This document shows, in pieces, positions 34,968 through 46,700 of a stretch of DNA of 64,000 bases. Position numbers and translations under genes: made by a program. Each line of letters begins with the position of its first letter. Position 1 is the stretch's first letter. The notes beneath the pieces were generated by a model that worked only from the letters and a program-made list of their open reading frames with translations, searched no databases and was not told where the DNA came from. Source of the stretch: Arthrinium phaeospermum (lineage: Eukaryota > Ascomycota > Sordariomycetes > Amphisphaeriales > Apiosporaceae); NCBI GenBank assembly GCA_006503535.1, contig QYRS01000009.1, positions 2,294,001 to 2,358,000 of the forward strand, in the 5' to 3' direction.

Positions 34968-35354
34968 TTTGCGAGGCCCTTGGGTTTGAGAACGTGTAGA
35001 TAGGGTCGGCAATTGAAATTGGCCGGAAAATGGGTTTTATCTCCAAAATCTGTTAATTGGTTCAAGAGGTAACTTTTTCCTCGAGCCATGAACTTTTTTT
35101 TAGAGAGGTCCTGCAGCCTTGCGTCAGCCACAGAGACGAGTTAGTTTTCGCCAATCAAAAAGCCCAGATAAGACGTCGGTCCCTGACGAGCCACATTTGC
35201 AAGGGGGTCTCAGCTATCAATGCAACCCCGCCTCAGCCTTGGGGAGCTGAAGCTTGCGCATGAGCTTCATCATACAACCCCACCATGAACTTTTATACCT
35301 AGGAAACATCATACTTTTTTTTTGTATACTTTTGCCAGTACCCAAGAAGCAAAC
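34968..35354. promoter_or_regulatory. Divergent promoter region, FAF1 / HIS6
   Basis: 387 bp between start codons. It has an A/T tract next to HIS6 (ctttttttttgtatac at 35312-35327). I looked for the TGACTC site of the general amino-acid control activator (Gcn4/CPC1) and did not see one. Confidence 0.5.
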
Positions 35355-36422
35355 ATGACTAAATTCCGGCCCTGCATAGACCTACACGCCGGCCAGGTGA
35401 AGCAGATTGTCGGCGGGACCCTGGACAGCTCGACGGACGCGCTGCGGACCAACCATGTCTCGCTGGAGCCCGCGGGCCACTTCGCCCGCCTGTACCGGGA
35501 CAACGACCTGAGGGGCGGGCACGTCATCATGCTGGGCCCCAAGAACGACGAGGCCGCGACCGAGGCCCTCGCCGCCTGGCCCGGCGGCCTGCAGGTCGGA
35601 GGCGGGATCAACGACACCAACGCGCGGAAGTGGGTGGAGAAGGGCGCCGAGAAGGTGGGTATAGCAAGCAAGCTGGAGGGCTTCCTACTCTTCTGCTTTC
35701 GCCTGTTTTGACAGATCGACCTCGGAAGCTGACCGTCCGGTTGCTTAGTAGGTCATAGTCACGTCCTTCCTCTTCCCCGAGGGCAAGTTCAGCCAGGAGC
35801 GCCTCGATGCTGTCCTGCAGTCGCTAGATGGTGACAAGCAGAAACTGGTCATCGATCTCAGCTGTCGCAAGCGCGGCGAGGACCGATGGTTCGTCGCCAT
35901 GAACAAGTGGCAGACCATTACGGATATGGAGGTGAACCAAGGTGAGTGAGCCCCGTACCACGAATTTCATGTCTTCATCCCTCCCTACCCCTTAATTACC
36001 ACCCCCTGTCACCCAACTACTATCACCCCCTTTTCAAGCCGTTATCTCCCTGAGCCGCTTCTTTAACAAACCCACCCCACCCATCTATCTGGCTCTCCCT
36101 ACTGATTGGGGGGACGGACACGTAATCCGATACAGAAACCATCAAACAGCTCGAGCCCTACTGCTGCGAGTTCCTCATCCACGCCGCGGACAACGAGGGC
36201 CTGCAAAAGGGCATCGACGAGGCCCTGGTCCGGCGCCTGGCCGAGTGGTGCAGCATCCCCGTCACCTACGCCGGCGGCGGCCGCCACCTCGAGGACCTCG
36301 ACCTCGTCGCCCAGCTGAGCGGCGGCAAGGTGGACCTGACGATCGGCAGCGCTCTCGACTGCTTCGGCGGGAGCGGCGTCAAGTTTGACGACTGCGTGGC
36401 CTGGAACCGCAAGTCGTCCTAG
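35355..36422 (+). CDS. HIS6: ProFAR isomerase, histidine biosynthesis (EC 5.3.1.16)
   Basis: Three exons in frame: 35355..35654, 35752..35941, 36136..36422; 258 residues, the usual length. It is a TIM barrel of the HisA/HisF type. The catalytic aspartates are visible as D9 in [12 protein letters not shown] and D135 in [10 protein letters not shown]. Other family motifs are [34 protein letters not shown] and [16 protein letters not shown]. The enzyme opens the ribose ring of 5-ProFAR to give PRFAR, the fourth step of histidine synthesis, in the cytosol. Junctions are supported by intact protein sequence on both sides (GAEK-VIVT and EVNQ-ETIK). Intron 2 is long for this window (194 bp) and pyrimidine-rich. 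Confidence 0.95.
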
Positions 36423-37319
36423 TGAAAAGGCATTATGATAAAAATATGTTACGGTGCCCAGATCATCATCTGCTGGCCAGAGTGTTCCCGAGTCCACCCA
36501 GTTGCGCTTGCTGGGACAGCCAGGCAACTTGCCCGGCTTTTCACTCGTTCGCAGTGCCTGTGCCAGTTAGTATATCCAAAACCGGGCTTGGATTTGTCAG
36601 AGTAGTAGCTCGGCATAAGAAGAGAAAGGCAGGGAAGACGCAGAACAGTAAAGGGGAAACTCCTCTCTGGCCATGTAGAGAAGAAAGGGGAGGTTACACG
36701 GAAAAGTCGCCCAGGACGAGTGTACCGGGGGGGCTTCTTTCATCCATGCATGAAATTGGCGTTAGGGGCATACTCCATACTCTGCATACTAGAAATCTAG
36801 ATTCGGGGAATGCTGTGGCAGATGCAATGCATGAACAAACCATCCGGGCGAGCGGAGACAGCACGGTGATCGTAGTATGTCGTTGTATCGTATATCGACA
36901 GTTATCATATCTCCCATTGCCAATTATTCCATCGCTGATTGCTCACTGGCCAGTTATTCAAGTGCCATCAAAAACACACCATGGCCCAGTTAGTCTGTCG
37001 CTAGATACTCCATCGTCAATTACCCGAATATTCCCAGAGAGTCCATCGCTAACCACAGTCCAGACTCGGGGCAACAATTTCTGGAAGGGGGGTTCATGAC
37101 AGTCAGCGGCACGAGAAGCAACGTGAAAACCAATGTTTTGTAAGTCTGACAGACTATCAATTATGCCCAATGTCCGCTATACCTAACTGCATCATCCTCG
37201 GACTCGAGGAGCGTATCATCAAAATCATTCCGCCGTCCTGAACGCCAGCTGCCCCTAGAATAATACAGTTTCAGTTTCCGTTCTTTTGTTTGCGAGAGAG
37301 CCTCCCCCTATCGAGTCGC
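36423..37319. other. Convergent intergenic region, HIS6 / POB3
   Basis: About 0.9 kb between two 3' ends. The single long ORF across it (36422-37099) has no recognisable domain and overlaps both 3' flanks. No gene is called. Confidence 0.45.
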
Positions 37320-39029
37320 CTATTTCTTTACCTTCTTCTTGGGCTGCTCCTCCTCTTCGTCATCTTCGGCGTCTTCCATCTCCTCATCATCGTCTTTGTC
37401 GTCAACGTCACTCTCGCCGTCGCCGGAGCCGTCCGACTCGTGGTTGGAGTCGAACTCCTCGGCGACGTCACTCTCAGAGTCGGCGTTGAAGTCCTCGTCC
37501 AAGCTCTCCTCGTCCTCGTCGGCCGAGCCGCGGTCTGCGCGGTTGCCCACGACCTCTTCCTCGGAGTCATCCATCATGGCCTCGTCGCGGATGGCCTGAG
37601 CCATCATCGCAGCATCCTCGTCGATCTCGTTCTTAACACGCAGGCCCTTGAGCTTGAAGAAGTCCTCGAGTGCCTTAAGATCCTCACGGTTGATGTTGTT
37701 GAACTGATTCGAGCCCTGACCATTCTTCAGGTGGACGGTGATGTCGAACGTGGACAAGGTCGAGACGGCGCCTCCGACTCTCGAGAATGTGATGCTGGCT
37801 GTGTTGTCGTACGATAGGTAGGTGGCGGGCTTGGGCACGAACATGAAGGCCTTCTCCAAGCAGTAGAGGAAACCCTCGCTGGCCTTAATAAAACACTTGA
37901 TTCCAACCTGCTGTCGATGTGTCTGGAAGTCCTTGGCAGGGGACAGAATCTTCTTGGCAGCTATGCCCTTGAAGCAGTAGGTGATGACTTGGTGCAGGGG
38001 CTGTTCGTAGTGGGCCTGGAGCTTGTCCTTGTAGGCCTCGTTAAGCTTGTCGTCGGTCAGGTTGAGGTCGATGGTAACCTCCTCGTCCTTCTTGCACTGC
38101 ATGACCAAGAAGGGATAGCGTGTTTGACCCTGACGCAGAGGAGGATCCAGACCGACACAAAGCATGCAGTGCAGATCATCCGGCTTGGGGAGCACCATGA
38201 ACTTCTTGATGGCGTCGTACTGGATCTTGTAGTCATAGGTCTTACCACGCAGGCGGAAAGAGGACTCGTACATGTCGATATCGAAACGACCTCTCGGCGT
38301 AAGGTGGAGAACCTCGAGGAATGTGGCGATGGCATCTCCGGCCGTTTCACCAATCTCAGCCTTGTCAATAAGGGTCTCGTAATAGAGGGTGGCGGCGTTC
38401 TTCTCCTCCTGGTCGGCATCGCTGCCCGCATCTTCGCCCTCGGTCTCCTTGCGCGTCGCCGTTCCAGGAACGTAGAAGCGCATCTCGACCAGCTGGTCTT
38501 TGCCGGCTCCCGACTTCTTGCCCTTACCTCTAGCACCGCCTAGGTGACCATTCGTGCCCGTATCGGCCTGGTCTGAAGCAGCAAATTCAATTGCTACCTC
38601 ATTGCGACCAGCCAAGTTGGTGTTGGAGATCTCGGAGTAGGGGATTTCAAAGGCGGGCTTGTTCTGGACGTTGAAGACCAGCTCGGCTTTGGTGAACTCG
38701 GTCTTGCCCCAATTCCATCCCCTCAGAGCATGTTCCTTGGTCTCGAGGATTGTGCTGTACCAATTCTTGAAGACCTTGTCGAGTCGGGACTTGTCACCGT
38801 CTTGGAAACCGTCAAGTTGGATGACCTCGGAAGATCGCTTCAGGATCTTGAGTTCGAACCCCTTGGCAGCACGACTCCATTGTACGCTCGCGATGTCGCC
38901 TCGATCGAGGGTGAAGGTGTTACCGCCAGCTGAGGGTTTCCAGCCAAGACCGTTCTCGGCAAATCTGCATTTGCCGGCCTCCTTGGATAGGTCCAAATAG
39001 ATGTTGTCGAAACTCTCGATAGCGGACAT
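37320..39029 (-). CDS. POB3: FACT complex subunit POB3 (SSRP1 homologue)
   Basis: Single exon, 569 residues from the ATG at 39029 (MSAIESFDNIYLDLSKEAGK). The frame is open 22 codons further upstream, but the family begins here. Residues 1-110 form the POB3 N-terminal PH-like domain that binds SPT16 (GLGWKPSAGGNTFTLDRGD, ALRGWNWGKTEF). The SSRP1 core follows (FEIPYSEISNTNLAGRNEVA, GRFDIDMYESSFRLRGKTYD), then the double-PH middle domain that binds histones H3-H4 (FMFVPKPATYLSYD). The tail from about residue 475 is almost entirely Asp/Glu/Ser and ends KKKVKK. There is no HMG box, as expected for fungi, where Nhp6 supplies it. With SPT16 it reorganises nucleosomes during transcription and replication. 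A variable Gly/Lys insertion (GGARGKGKKSG) sits near residue 170. Confidence 0.95.
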   Translation of the reverse strand: MSAIESFDNIYLDLSKEAGKCRFAENGLGWKPSAGGNTFTLDRGDIASVQWSRAAKGFELKILKRSSEVIQLDGFQDGDKSRLDKVFKNWYSTILETKEHALRGWNWGKTEFTKAELVFNVQNKPAFEIPYSEISNTNLAGRNEVAIEFAASDQADTGTNGHLGGARGKGKKSGAGKDQLVEMRFYVPGTATRKETEGEDAGSDADQEEKNAATLYYETLIDKAEIGETAGDAIATFLEVLHLTPRGRFDIDMYESSFRLRGKTYDYKIQYDAIKKFMVLPKPDDLHCMLCVGLDPPLRQGQTRYPFLVMQCKKDEEVTIDLNLTDDKLNEAYKDKLQAHYEQPLHQVITYCFKGIAAKKILSPAKDFQTHRQQVGIKCFIKASEGFLYCLEKAFMFVPKPATYLSYDNTASITFSRVGGAVSTLSTFDITVHLKNGQGSNQFNNINREDLKALEDFFKLKGLRVKNEIDEDAAMMAQAIRDEAMMDDSEEEVVGNRADRGSADEDEESLDEDFNADSESDVAEEFDSNHESDGSGDGESDVDDKDDDEEMEDAEDDEEEEQPKKKVKK

Positions 39030-40177
39030 GTTGGGCGTTGTTTTGAGGGTAGAAACAGGCAATGTTGCTGAAAAGTCAGGGCCTTTATACCGCAACCTTG
39101 AAAAATTGATGGCAAGGAAGGGGAAGGGTTTTTTACTGCCGGAAAGTGAAAAGAGCGACTTTCAATCTGGCTTGGCAGGCAGCACAATTGTAAGTTGACC
39201 AGGTAGGGAAAGAAGTCGACTTTCGCGCGGCGGGCCTCTGGAGAGAAAGTAGGTACTGAATTCTGACGGACGCGACAAGCACCACGCCTTCCTAGGTAGA
39301 GCTAAAGCTTGCCTTCTGCCAATGCGGCTTTTCGCGTTAATTGGCCCACACGATTACCTAAGTGGCTACGTAGGTACTGTTCATACCAGTTATGCGGAAG
39401 ATGTACATCTTATGCTGAGGTAGCCCTGCGCAGTCACTGTTAAGGGCAAGGACCGCTGGAATAAACCGGATTGTCACCTACATGTAGCAGCAGTGCACCA
39501 CCATACCTTTGATTATTCCACTTACTCCCGATTACGCCACGGAAGTAATATATGTATACAATATCAAACCTCTATAATGTAACTTAAGCATTCGATACCT
39601 TTAATTTTATATTAGAAAGTTTTTATTATTGTAGTAGCCGTTTAACTGGAATAGTGTGGCTGTTCAGGATGTCGAAGACTTGGCCAGTTTGTTCCCGCTG
39701 GGGCTTGACAGGCTTGGGGGGGAAGAGGGGGTTACCAGCGTCTACATGGAGTTAAAGTAACCCCCCTAACCCACTAAAAGAGCAGTTGTGTGCAGCGCTG
39801 CAAGTCAACTAAGGCAACTGGGACCAGCGACTGGACCACCCCATCGGTCTCTCCAGGCGATCGACGGACTTTGTCTAAGTACCTACTGAACCTTGGAGTT
39901 GATGAGGCGCAGCTGGGCCAGCCTAGTTTCAGGGTTCAAGTTATCCAATTCAACATTACATTGCATCCGCATTTGCATTGGATTGATTGCATTTCATCTT
40001 CTGGAAAGGAGCTTCGCTTCAACCCCCCTCCCTCTCTCCCCTATACCACACACTACATACTACTGCAGTGAGCCTTTGGGCGCTTTATTCTGTATTCTTT
40101 TCATTCTTAATCTATTCTTCTCTTGTCGCTGTACCATCAATACCCCCTTGCCGCTTTACGCGCCCCCAGCTGTCATC
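39030..40177. promoter_or_regulatory. Divergent promoter region, POB3 / coronin, with an AT-rich block
   Basis: 1.15 kb between start codons. The block at about 39541-39660 is much richer in A and T than its surroundings (for example taattttatattagaaag) and carries no ORF. The last ~275 bases before the coronin start have no upstream ATG, as expected for a leader. Confidence 0.5.
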
Positions 40178-42384
40178 ATGTCCGGTCGCTTCGTGCGAGC
40201 TTCCAAATATCGTGCGTCTGAACTCTCCCCTTCGCATCTCCTGTCGTCGTGACCCTACGACCCCGAGCAAGCGAGCAAGCAAGCCACAAAAGACTCCACG
40301 ACCAGAACTCCCCGTCCTAACAGCTCCCCCCTTGCGCAGGCCACGTCTTTGGCAAGTCCACGCGGAAGGAATTCTGCTACGACAACCTCCGTATCAGTCG
40401 CAATGCATGGGACACAAACTTGATCAAGGTCCGTACACGCCAACAACCCCAAGATTGCGCTTTGCTTGCTCGCCCGGCTGACGCTTACGTACCTGTCCCC
40501 TAGGCCAACCCCGAGTACCTCTCAGTCAATTGGGAAGCCAGCGGCGGAGGCGCCTTTGCCGTCATCCCTCTGAACGAGAAGGGCAAGGTCCCCGAATTAA
40601 TCCCCCTTTTCCGCGGCCACACTTCGGCCGTCCTCGATACCGACTGGTGCGCACGCAACCGCCCAACACCCCTCCTTGCGACGGACACGGCCTCTGACAC
40701 ACGTGATCTAGGAACCCCTTCAATGACCGGATTGTGGCCTCGGCCTCGGACGATGGCAAGGTCATGATATGGGAGGTCCCCCAGGACTTCACCCTCTTCA
40801 CCGACGCCGAAGAGCCCGCCGACGTCTCCCCCGTGGCCAAGTTCGGCGGCCACTCGCGCAAGGTCGGCCAGGTCCTCTTCAACCCAGCCGCCGAGAACAT
40901 CCTGGCGTCCGCATCCGGCGATCTGACCATCAAGCTGTGGGATGTCAACGCAGGGGTCGCCCCGCTCAGCCTGAAACACCCCGACATCGTCCAGTCCCTG
41001 TCGTGGAATGCCTCGGGCTCCATGCTGGTCACCACTTCGCGAGACAAGAAGGTGCGTGTGTGGGATGCCCGACAAGAGAGGCCAGCATCGGAGCATTCTG
41101 GCCACGAGGGCGCCAAGAACAGCCGAGTCGTTTGGCTGGGCGAGCAGAACCGATTCGCTACCACCGGTTTCTCCAAGATGAGTGATCGTCAACTGGCTCT
41201 GTGGGAACCCGGTAACACCTCCCCCATCGGGGGCTTCCACACCCTGGACAGCATTTCCGGTGTCTGCATGCCTTTCTGGGACGACAGCTGCCACTGCTTG
41301 TACCTGGCTGGCAAGGGGTAAGTTGATTACAGGAACCGGGGTCATTGGAGGTGGGACACAACCGGCTGACGCAAGATCGCAGTGATGGCAACATTCGCTA
41401 CTTCGAGTATGAGAACGACAAATTCGAGTTCTTGTCCGAGTACAAGTCAGGTGATCCCCAAAGAGGTATTGCCTTCTTGCCTAAGCGCGGTGTCAACGTG
41501 AGTATACCTATCCCCTTGTTCACTGTTGCTCTTGGCTGACCAGACACCAGGTGCACGAGAACGAGGTCATGAGGGGTTTCAAGACTGTCAACGATTCATA
41601 CATTGAACCCATCTCTTTCACCGTACCGCGACGCGCCGAAACCTTCCAGTCCGACATCTTCCCCCCGGCGGTCGGCACCAAGCCCGCGATGAGCACCCAG
41701 GAATGGCTCGGCGGCAAGGAAAGTCTGCCGCCCAAGATCAACTTCGAGGACATCTACGAGGGCAACGCACCTTCCGAGGTTCCTTCCGATTTCAAGCCCG
41801 CCCCCGCCCCTGCGCCTGCTCCGGCCGCCAAGCCGGCGCCGAAGAAGGAGCCCGAGCCGGCCCCCGCCCCGGCTGCGCGCTCCCCTCCACCCTCGATGCG
41901 GGACCAGGGCCAGTCCATCGCCGCCATGGCCTCCAAGTACGAAGACGATGACGCGGCCAACGACGACGACGAGACGAGCAGCTTCGAGGAGATCTCCAAG
42001 CCCGTCCAACGGAAACCCGCCTCCCCGACCAAGACCACCTCGGCGCCGCTCCCGAAACCCGCCGCCTTCGCCTCCCCCGCCCTCAAATCTCCCACCGTCA
42101 CATCTCCTTCCATGCCCAGCCCTGCCGCTGCCGCCGCGCCTTCTTCCTCTTCTTCGAGCAACAACAACAACAACACTTCGACCCCCGCCGGCGTGCAAAA
42201 CACGCTGGGGGAGATCAAGCAGTTGCTCGAGACCCAGAACAAGATGATCAGCTCCCAAGGGCAGCAGATTGTCGTCCTGACCGGCGAGGTCGACAGCCTC
42301 AAGAAGCGCGTGGGCTCTGGCACCCAGGACCAGAGCGAGCGGATCCGGCAGCTGGAGCTCGAGCTCGAGTCGCTCCGTTCATAA
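40178..42384 (+). CDS. CRN1: Coronin, actin-binding WD-repeat protein
   Basis: Six exons in frame: 40178..40211, 40340..40428, 40504..40646, 40712..41317, 41383..41497, 41551..42384; 606 residues. The start MSGRFVRASKY-RHVFGKS is the coronin signature. A WD40 propeller covers residues ~1-390 (HTSAVLDTDWNPFND, ASASDDGKVMIWEVP, ILASASGDLTIKLWDV, VTTSRDKKVRVWD). The coronin extension follows (VMRGFKTVNDSYIEPISFTV, FPPAVGTKPAMSTQEWLGG). A Pro/Ala/Lys linker (KPAPAPAPAPAAKPAPKK region) and a Ser-rich stretch lead to a C-terminal coiled coil of about 60 residues (LGEIKQLLETQNKMI, then RIRQLELELESLRS) for oligomerisation. Coronin bundles F-actin and regulates Arp2/3 at cortical patches. Intron 2 has a non-consensus GTCCGT donor, but the junction NLIK-ANPEYLSVNW is conserved protein. 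The third exon ends within a Trp codon. Confidence 0.95.
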
Positions 42385-43702
42385 GATGATGGCCGAGAGA
42401 AACAGAGAAACGAACCAATGAACCCTTTCAAGCCCGTGGAGAGCAGAATATACCATAATCACTCACATGGGTATTGGAAGGGAGGGGAGAGTCCGTACTA
42501 GTAGTGCGTAGCAGTGGTGATATCATGACCGAATGGCGAAGTAGTAGTGGGAGGAAGAGAATGGATAGATAGAACGTGGTTTTGTGTATGTGAATGGATG
42601 ATGATGGAAGGTGATGGTGGTGTGCTGCTTTACTTCTTTCTTCTTGTGTATCCCCCTCGGCATGCTGGCGTCATGACTATGGTTAAGAAAAGCATGCATG
42701 ATAAGGTTGCGAAAGACAGACAGGCAAGGCAGAAGAGAGAGACCAATACATGTAGAAGAATTATGTTCATTTATATTACCAATCAATGTCACTGAAAGAG
42801 CCAAGGTGACAGTCATTACAGCAAGTTACAAGATTGATCATTCACACACACATACAGCATTCATTGGGCAAGTTTGATGGAAGTATTATGTATAATGGTG
42901 TACTGAAATGCATTTTATTATACTCGATACACAAGACAACACACACTTATATAAAAAGACGACTCGCCAATCCAGAAACCGGACCGCTAAACCGCTCAAT
43001 GCGACAAACTCCGACTCCCAAAGTCCCCCTTATGAAAAAGCAAAGGCGCACGCACTCAAAACACATTGGCTATGTAAACCCCCGTCAAAAACACACACGC
43101 ACGCCTGTCTGAACTGGCGTTCGTGATCTCTCATGTCTTCTTTCTTCTTCGCGTCTTCTCATCGCAGTCTTTCTCTCTTTGATCGCACGATGCCGAAAAA
43201 TGAATATTTGCGTTACACAAGAACGAAAATGCCCGGTTTGGCTCATGCAATATGGTGGAGGAAGTGGTGTTGGTCCTGGTGGTCGCTTCGGAAGCACTCG
43301 AGGCCGTAGAATAATTATAAAAAATGGCCGTGTAAGGACTTTGTACACCACTCCGAAAGTGGGCGGAAACACAGATGCAAGCATTCTGATGTGATTCGCA
43401 TCGACAGCAAGGGGATTTGGAGGAGACCTGGCAGGCCAGCAGTCCCAGGAAGACTCGACTGAACGAGTCTTTAATAGATTAAAGCTGAAGTAGTAGAAGG
43501 GGCAAAGGCCCTGGGTCCTTGTCGGGGAGGGGATGAAGTCATAACGCCGAGTATGTATCATTAGGTCGTAGGGTCATTAATGGCGTTTGTCGTTTGGCGG
43601 ATTGCTTCGTTCCTCATATGGCTCCACTTGAGAGCATATCATGATGCTTGGCCCGGAATCGGCCATGAAGTGTTGTCGCTCTGGGCGCAGCCCGTAGCTC
43701 TC
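42385..43702. other. Convergent intergenic region, coronin / BUD4
   Basis: About 1.3 kb between two 3' ends. It has AC-rich microsatellite-like stretches (near 42840 and 43085). No coding ORF is supported. Confidence 0.45.
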
Positions 43703-46700
43703 TCAGATGATCATGCTCTTGGATTTGGAGTGGACACGTCGCCCCTCAGCCTTCTTGCGGAGTGCCTCTTCCCGCTTAAGGACGAGTTCACACCACTTTC
43801 TGCGGTTTCCTCCGTGCATGGTGTCGTCTTCGACGCCTTCGCGACCGACAACATCGCCCAGGACCTTCATCCAGCCGTCCTTGTCTTCAGCTGTGTCGGC
43901 GTAGAAGTCGATGACTTCGCCATTGTTGAACCGGACACGGAAGCCCTCTTCAACGAACATGTAGCCCTCCTCCTCCTCGGCGAAGGCAGAACGACGGCGC
44001 TTACCACCCTTGCCGGTGGTATCCGGCTGTGTCAATTGCCGGCGGTCATCAATAATCCGCTTGGCATTGGAAAGGTTGATGGTGGCTCGCGGTTGACGAG
44101 TGGACTCGTGGTAAGCAGTAAGCTTGGTGCCGACGAGCTTGAAGTAGCGGCGACGCCAGTACTATGATTATGTTAGTTGTTTCCTTAAGGAGGCATGACT
44201 GCAATGGGGATAAACTTACAGGACAGTCTCCACCCTGTTGACTGAGATGGCCTTCCCAGTTTCTGCTGAGTCTCTCCTCGCTAGCCTTCAGCTCGCGAAT
44301 GGCCGAGTTCATGCTCTTGGGCATGTCCTCATCGGTAGAACCCTTGGCACGAGGCACAAAGAGAAGTTGAACTTCAAGCTTGCCAATCTTGTAAGGGGCG
44401 CGACGAACGACAGAGTTGCTAGGGCCGCCACGCTTGCTCTTCACGCTGCTGGCAAAGCCAGCTTCCTCGACAGCCCACTCGTTGAAAGCAGCAATCTCGA
44501 CCATGTAAGGACGACCATAGCAGCGAGACTCGTGCTCCTTGAGGCAGACATAAGAGCGAGCAAAGCTTCCATCATCGGCAGCCAAGGGAGACATAAGATC
44601 CCAGGCTGTAGGCGCAACCTTTCGTTGCCGAGTAGCGGCATCGCGCTGGGCTTGAGCAAAGGCCTCTTCTTCGGCGCGCATGCGAGCTTCCATCTCCTTC
44701 CGCTTCTTCGGGCTGGCAAAGACACGAGAAAAGGTCGACGTCTTAGGCTTCGACATCTTGGTCGGGGAGGCGGGCAACTGTGCCGGCTCTGGTGGGCGCT
44801 CAAGCTTCACATTCAGGGTCAACTGGAACTCGAGATCATTAGGCACAACCAGCTCAAACTCTTGCCCAATGGGTGCATTGCGCGCAAGTTCAAGCCAGGC
44901 GGTGGTTACACAGTGAACACCATTGTCGAGGGTGAGGCTGAACCACGTTCGTTCGTCTGCTTCTCGTTAGTATAAGGACTACACTGCTGGGATTTAATGG
45001 ATACATACTTCGAGGCAGGGGAAGGTCAAGGTCCTTGACTCCCATGACCTTGACGAACAGACGACCGCGCTCTCCACACTCTTCTGTCGCCAGCTCGGGG
45101 TGAGCAGCATCTTCCTCGGGCACGTTGTTAAGAGCCGCCGTAGCCGCAGTTGCGTTGCTTTCTTGTCCTGGCATCGGGGGAACCGGACCAGTCATGCTGG
45201 GGCCTTGTCGCTTCCTCGTGCTTCGCTGTCTTGGCCTGCCGTTCCATGGCTCCACTGTCCAGGATTGAGGACGGGCAGTCTGCTTCACTGGTGAGTTGCC
45301 AGCAGATCGAGTGGCATCGCGGGCATCGTCTGATTGCTTGTCGCTAGCAGTGACGACCTTGGTGTTCTGTCGCATGAGGTATCCTCGCTGTTTACGGTTT
45401 GTGATGTTAGCATTGAGCTGCGTTTCGTTTGATAACTTGCGACCAGGTGTGCGACCGGGGGTTCTGTCAGTCGCCACAACCGTCTTCTGAGTCCTAGACG
45501 CTTGTCTAGTAGGGCTGTTACTTGCAGCCAGAAACTCGTGTTTAAAGAAATTCTGTTGGAGCTGAACCTTTTGTTGTTCAATGACCCTCTCGAAATCCTG
45601 GTCAAGGCTAAGGCCCAAGTCAAGATCCAAGGTCAAGCTGCGCTTCTTGAAGCTGGGGTGGCGGTCGATGAAGTCTTCATCCTCCCCGTTATCCTCCTCG
45701 TTGTCGGCCTTTTCCTCACCGGGCTCCGTCGACATGCGGGTCTTATGGCGCGCAGGAATGGACGGGACGCTGGGAGGTACCTCGCGACTCACGTGGCGAC
45801 GAGCTTCCCGCATAGCAGCAAGATCCGCGGGTGTGGCCGAAGGCCGGGTCTTGAGCTTGGAACCAGAGGCGCTCTTGATCGTGGCTACACGCTCGGGAAT
45901 CTCGGGGGTAGGGATGGGCTCATCTGGCATCTCCTCGTCATCATCTTCCTCCTCCTCGTCTTCGGTGTAGTCGTCCTCAGAGACAGGATGATGAATGACA
46001 GACTCGGGAGTGCCTGGCTCTTCGATTTCATCTTCTTCGGGCTCTCCCCATCCCGAACCGTCATAGTCAGCCTTGGAGCCCCATCCAGAGCCGGCATAAT
46101 CAACCTTAGGCAGTGATCGCTCCGATCGCTCTGGGGTGGCAGGGCGGTGCTGCGAGTTGGCCTTGGCCTCGGCTTCAGCTTCAGCCTCAGCGTCTGCGCC
46201 TTCGGTGGTTTGACTCTCAGTGTAGCTTGAGGCATCATCATCGTCATCTTCCGTCTCATGGCTTTCAGCGTAGGAAAAGGCATCATCGTCTTGCTCCGGC
46301 TTGGAGTCTTCATCATCAATATCCTCATTCTTCTTGTGGCTCTCAGTGAAGGTATAAGCATCGGACTCCTTGGGTTTGGGTAGCATATAGGACTGAAGAC
46401 TTCTAGTAAATTCAGTCTCCTTGTTGTTACCGTTCACCTGAGGAAGGGTCGCACTGAAGTTGGTGATGCCAGATTCAGTTTCGGTAGCCGGGCTGAGTTT
46501 CTCGCCCGTGCTACCTGCGCGAGGAGTCATAACCGAGTCCTCATCATCTTCCTGGTGAGTCTTCTGGGCTTCGTCAGAGTAGTGGCTCTCAGTATCGTCA
46601 TCCTTGAGAGTGTCATCAACCTCCGACTGGTCGTCTTCTGATCTCTGGTAAAGGTCGTAGACATCGCTCTTCTCGTCCTCTGTGCCATTGAGAAGCACAC

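Noticed and set aside
2787..39298. Recurring ACCTAGG/CCTAGGT motif in intergenic DNA (2787, 5769, 8579, 19099, 21770, 23409, 29696, 35298, 39292)
   Set aside because: About the number expected by chance for a 7-mer on both strands over 64 kb, and one copy falls in POB3 coding sequence.
41596..42431. Two long minus-strand ORFs opposite coronin exon 6
   Set aside because: Shadows of the Pro/Ala-rich linker and coiled-coil coding region. Low-complexity Gly/Arg/Ser products.
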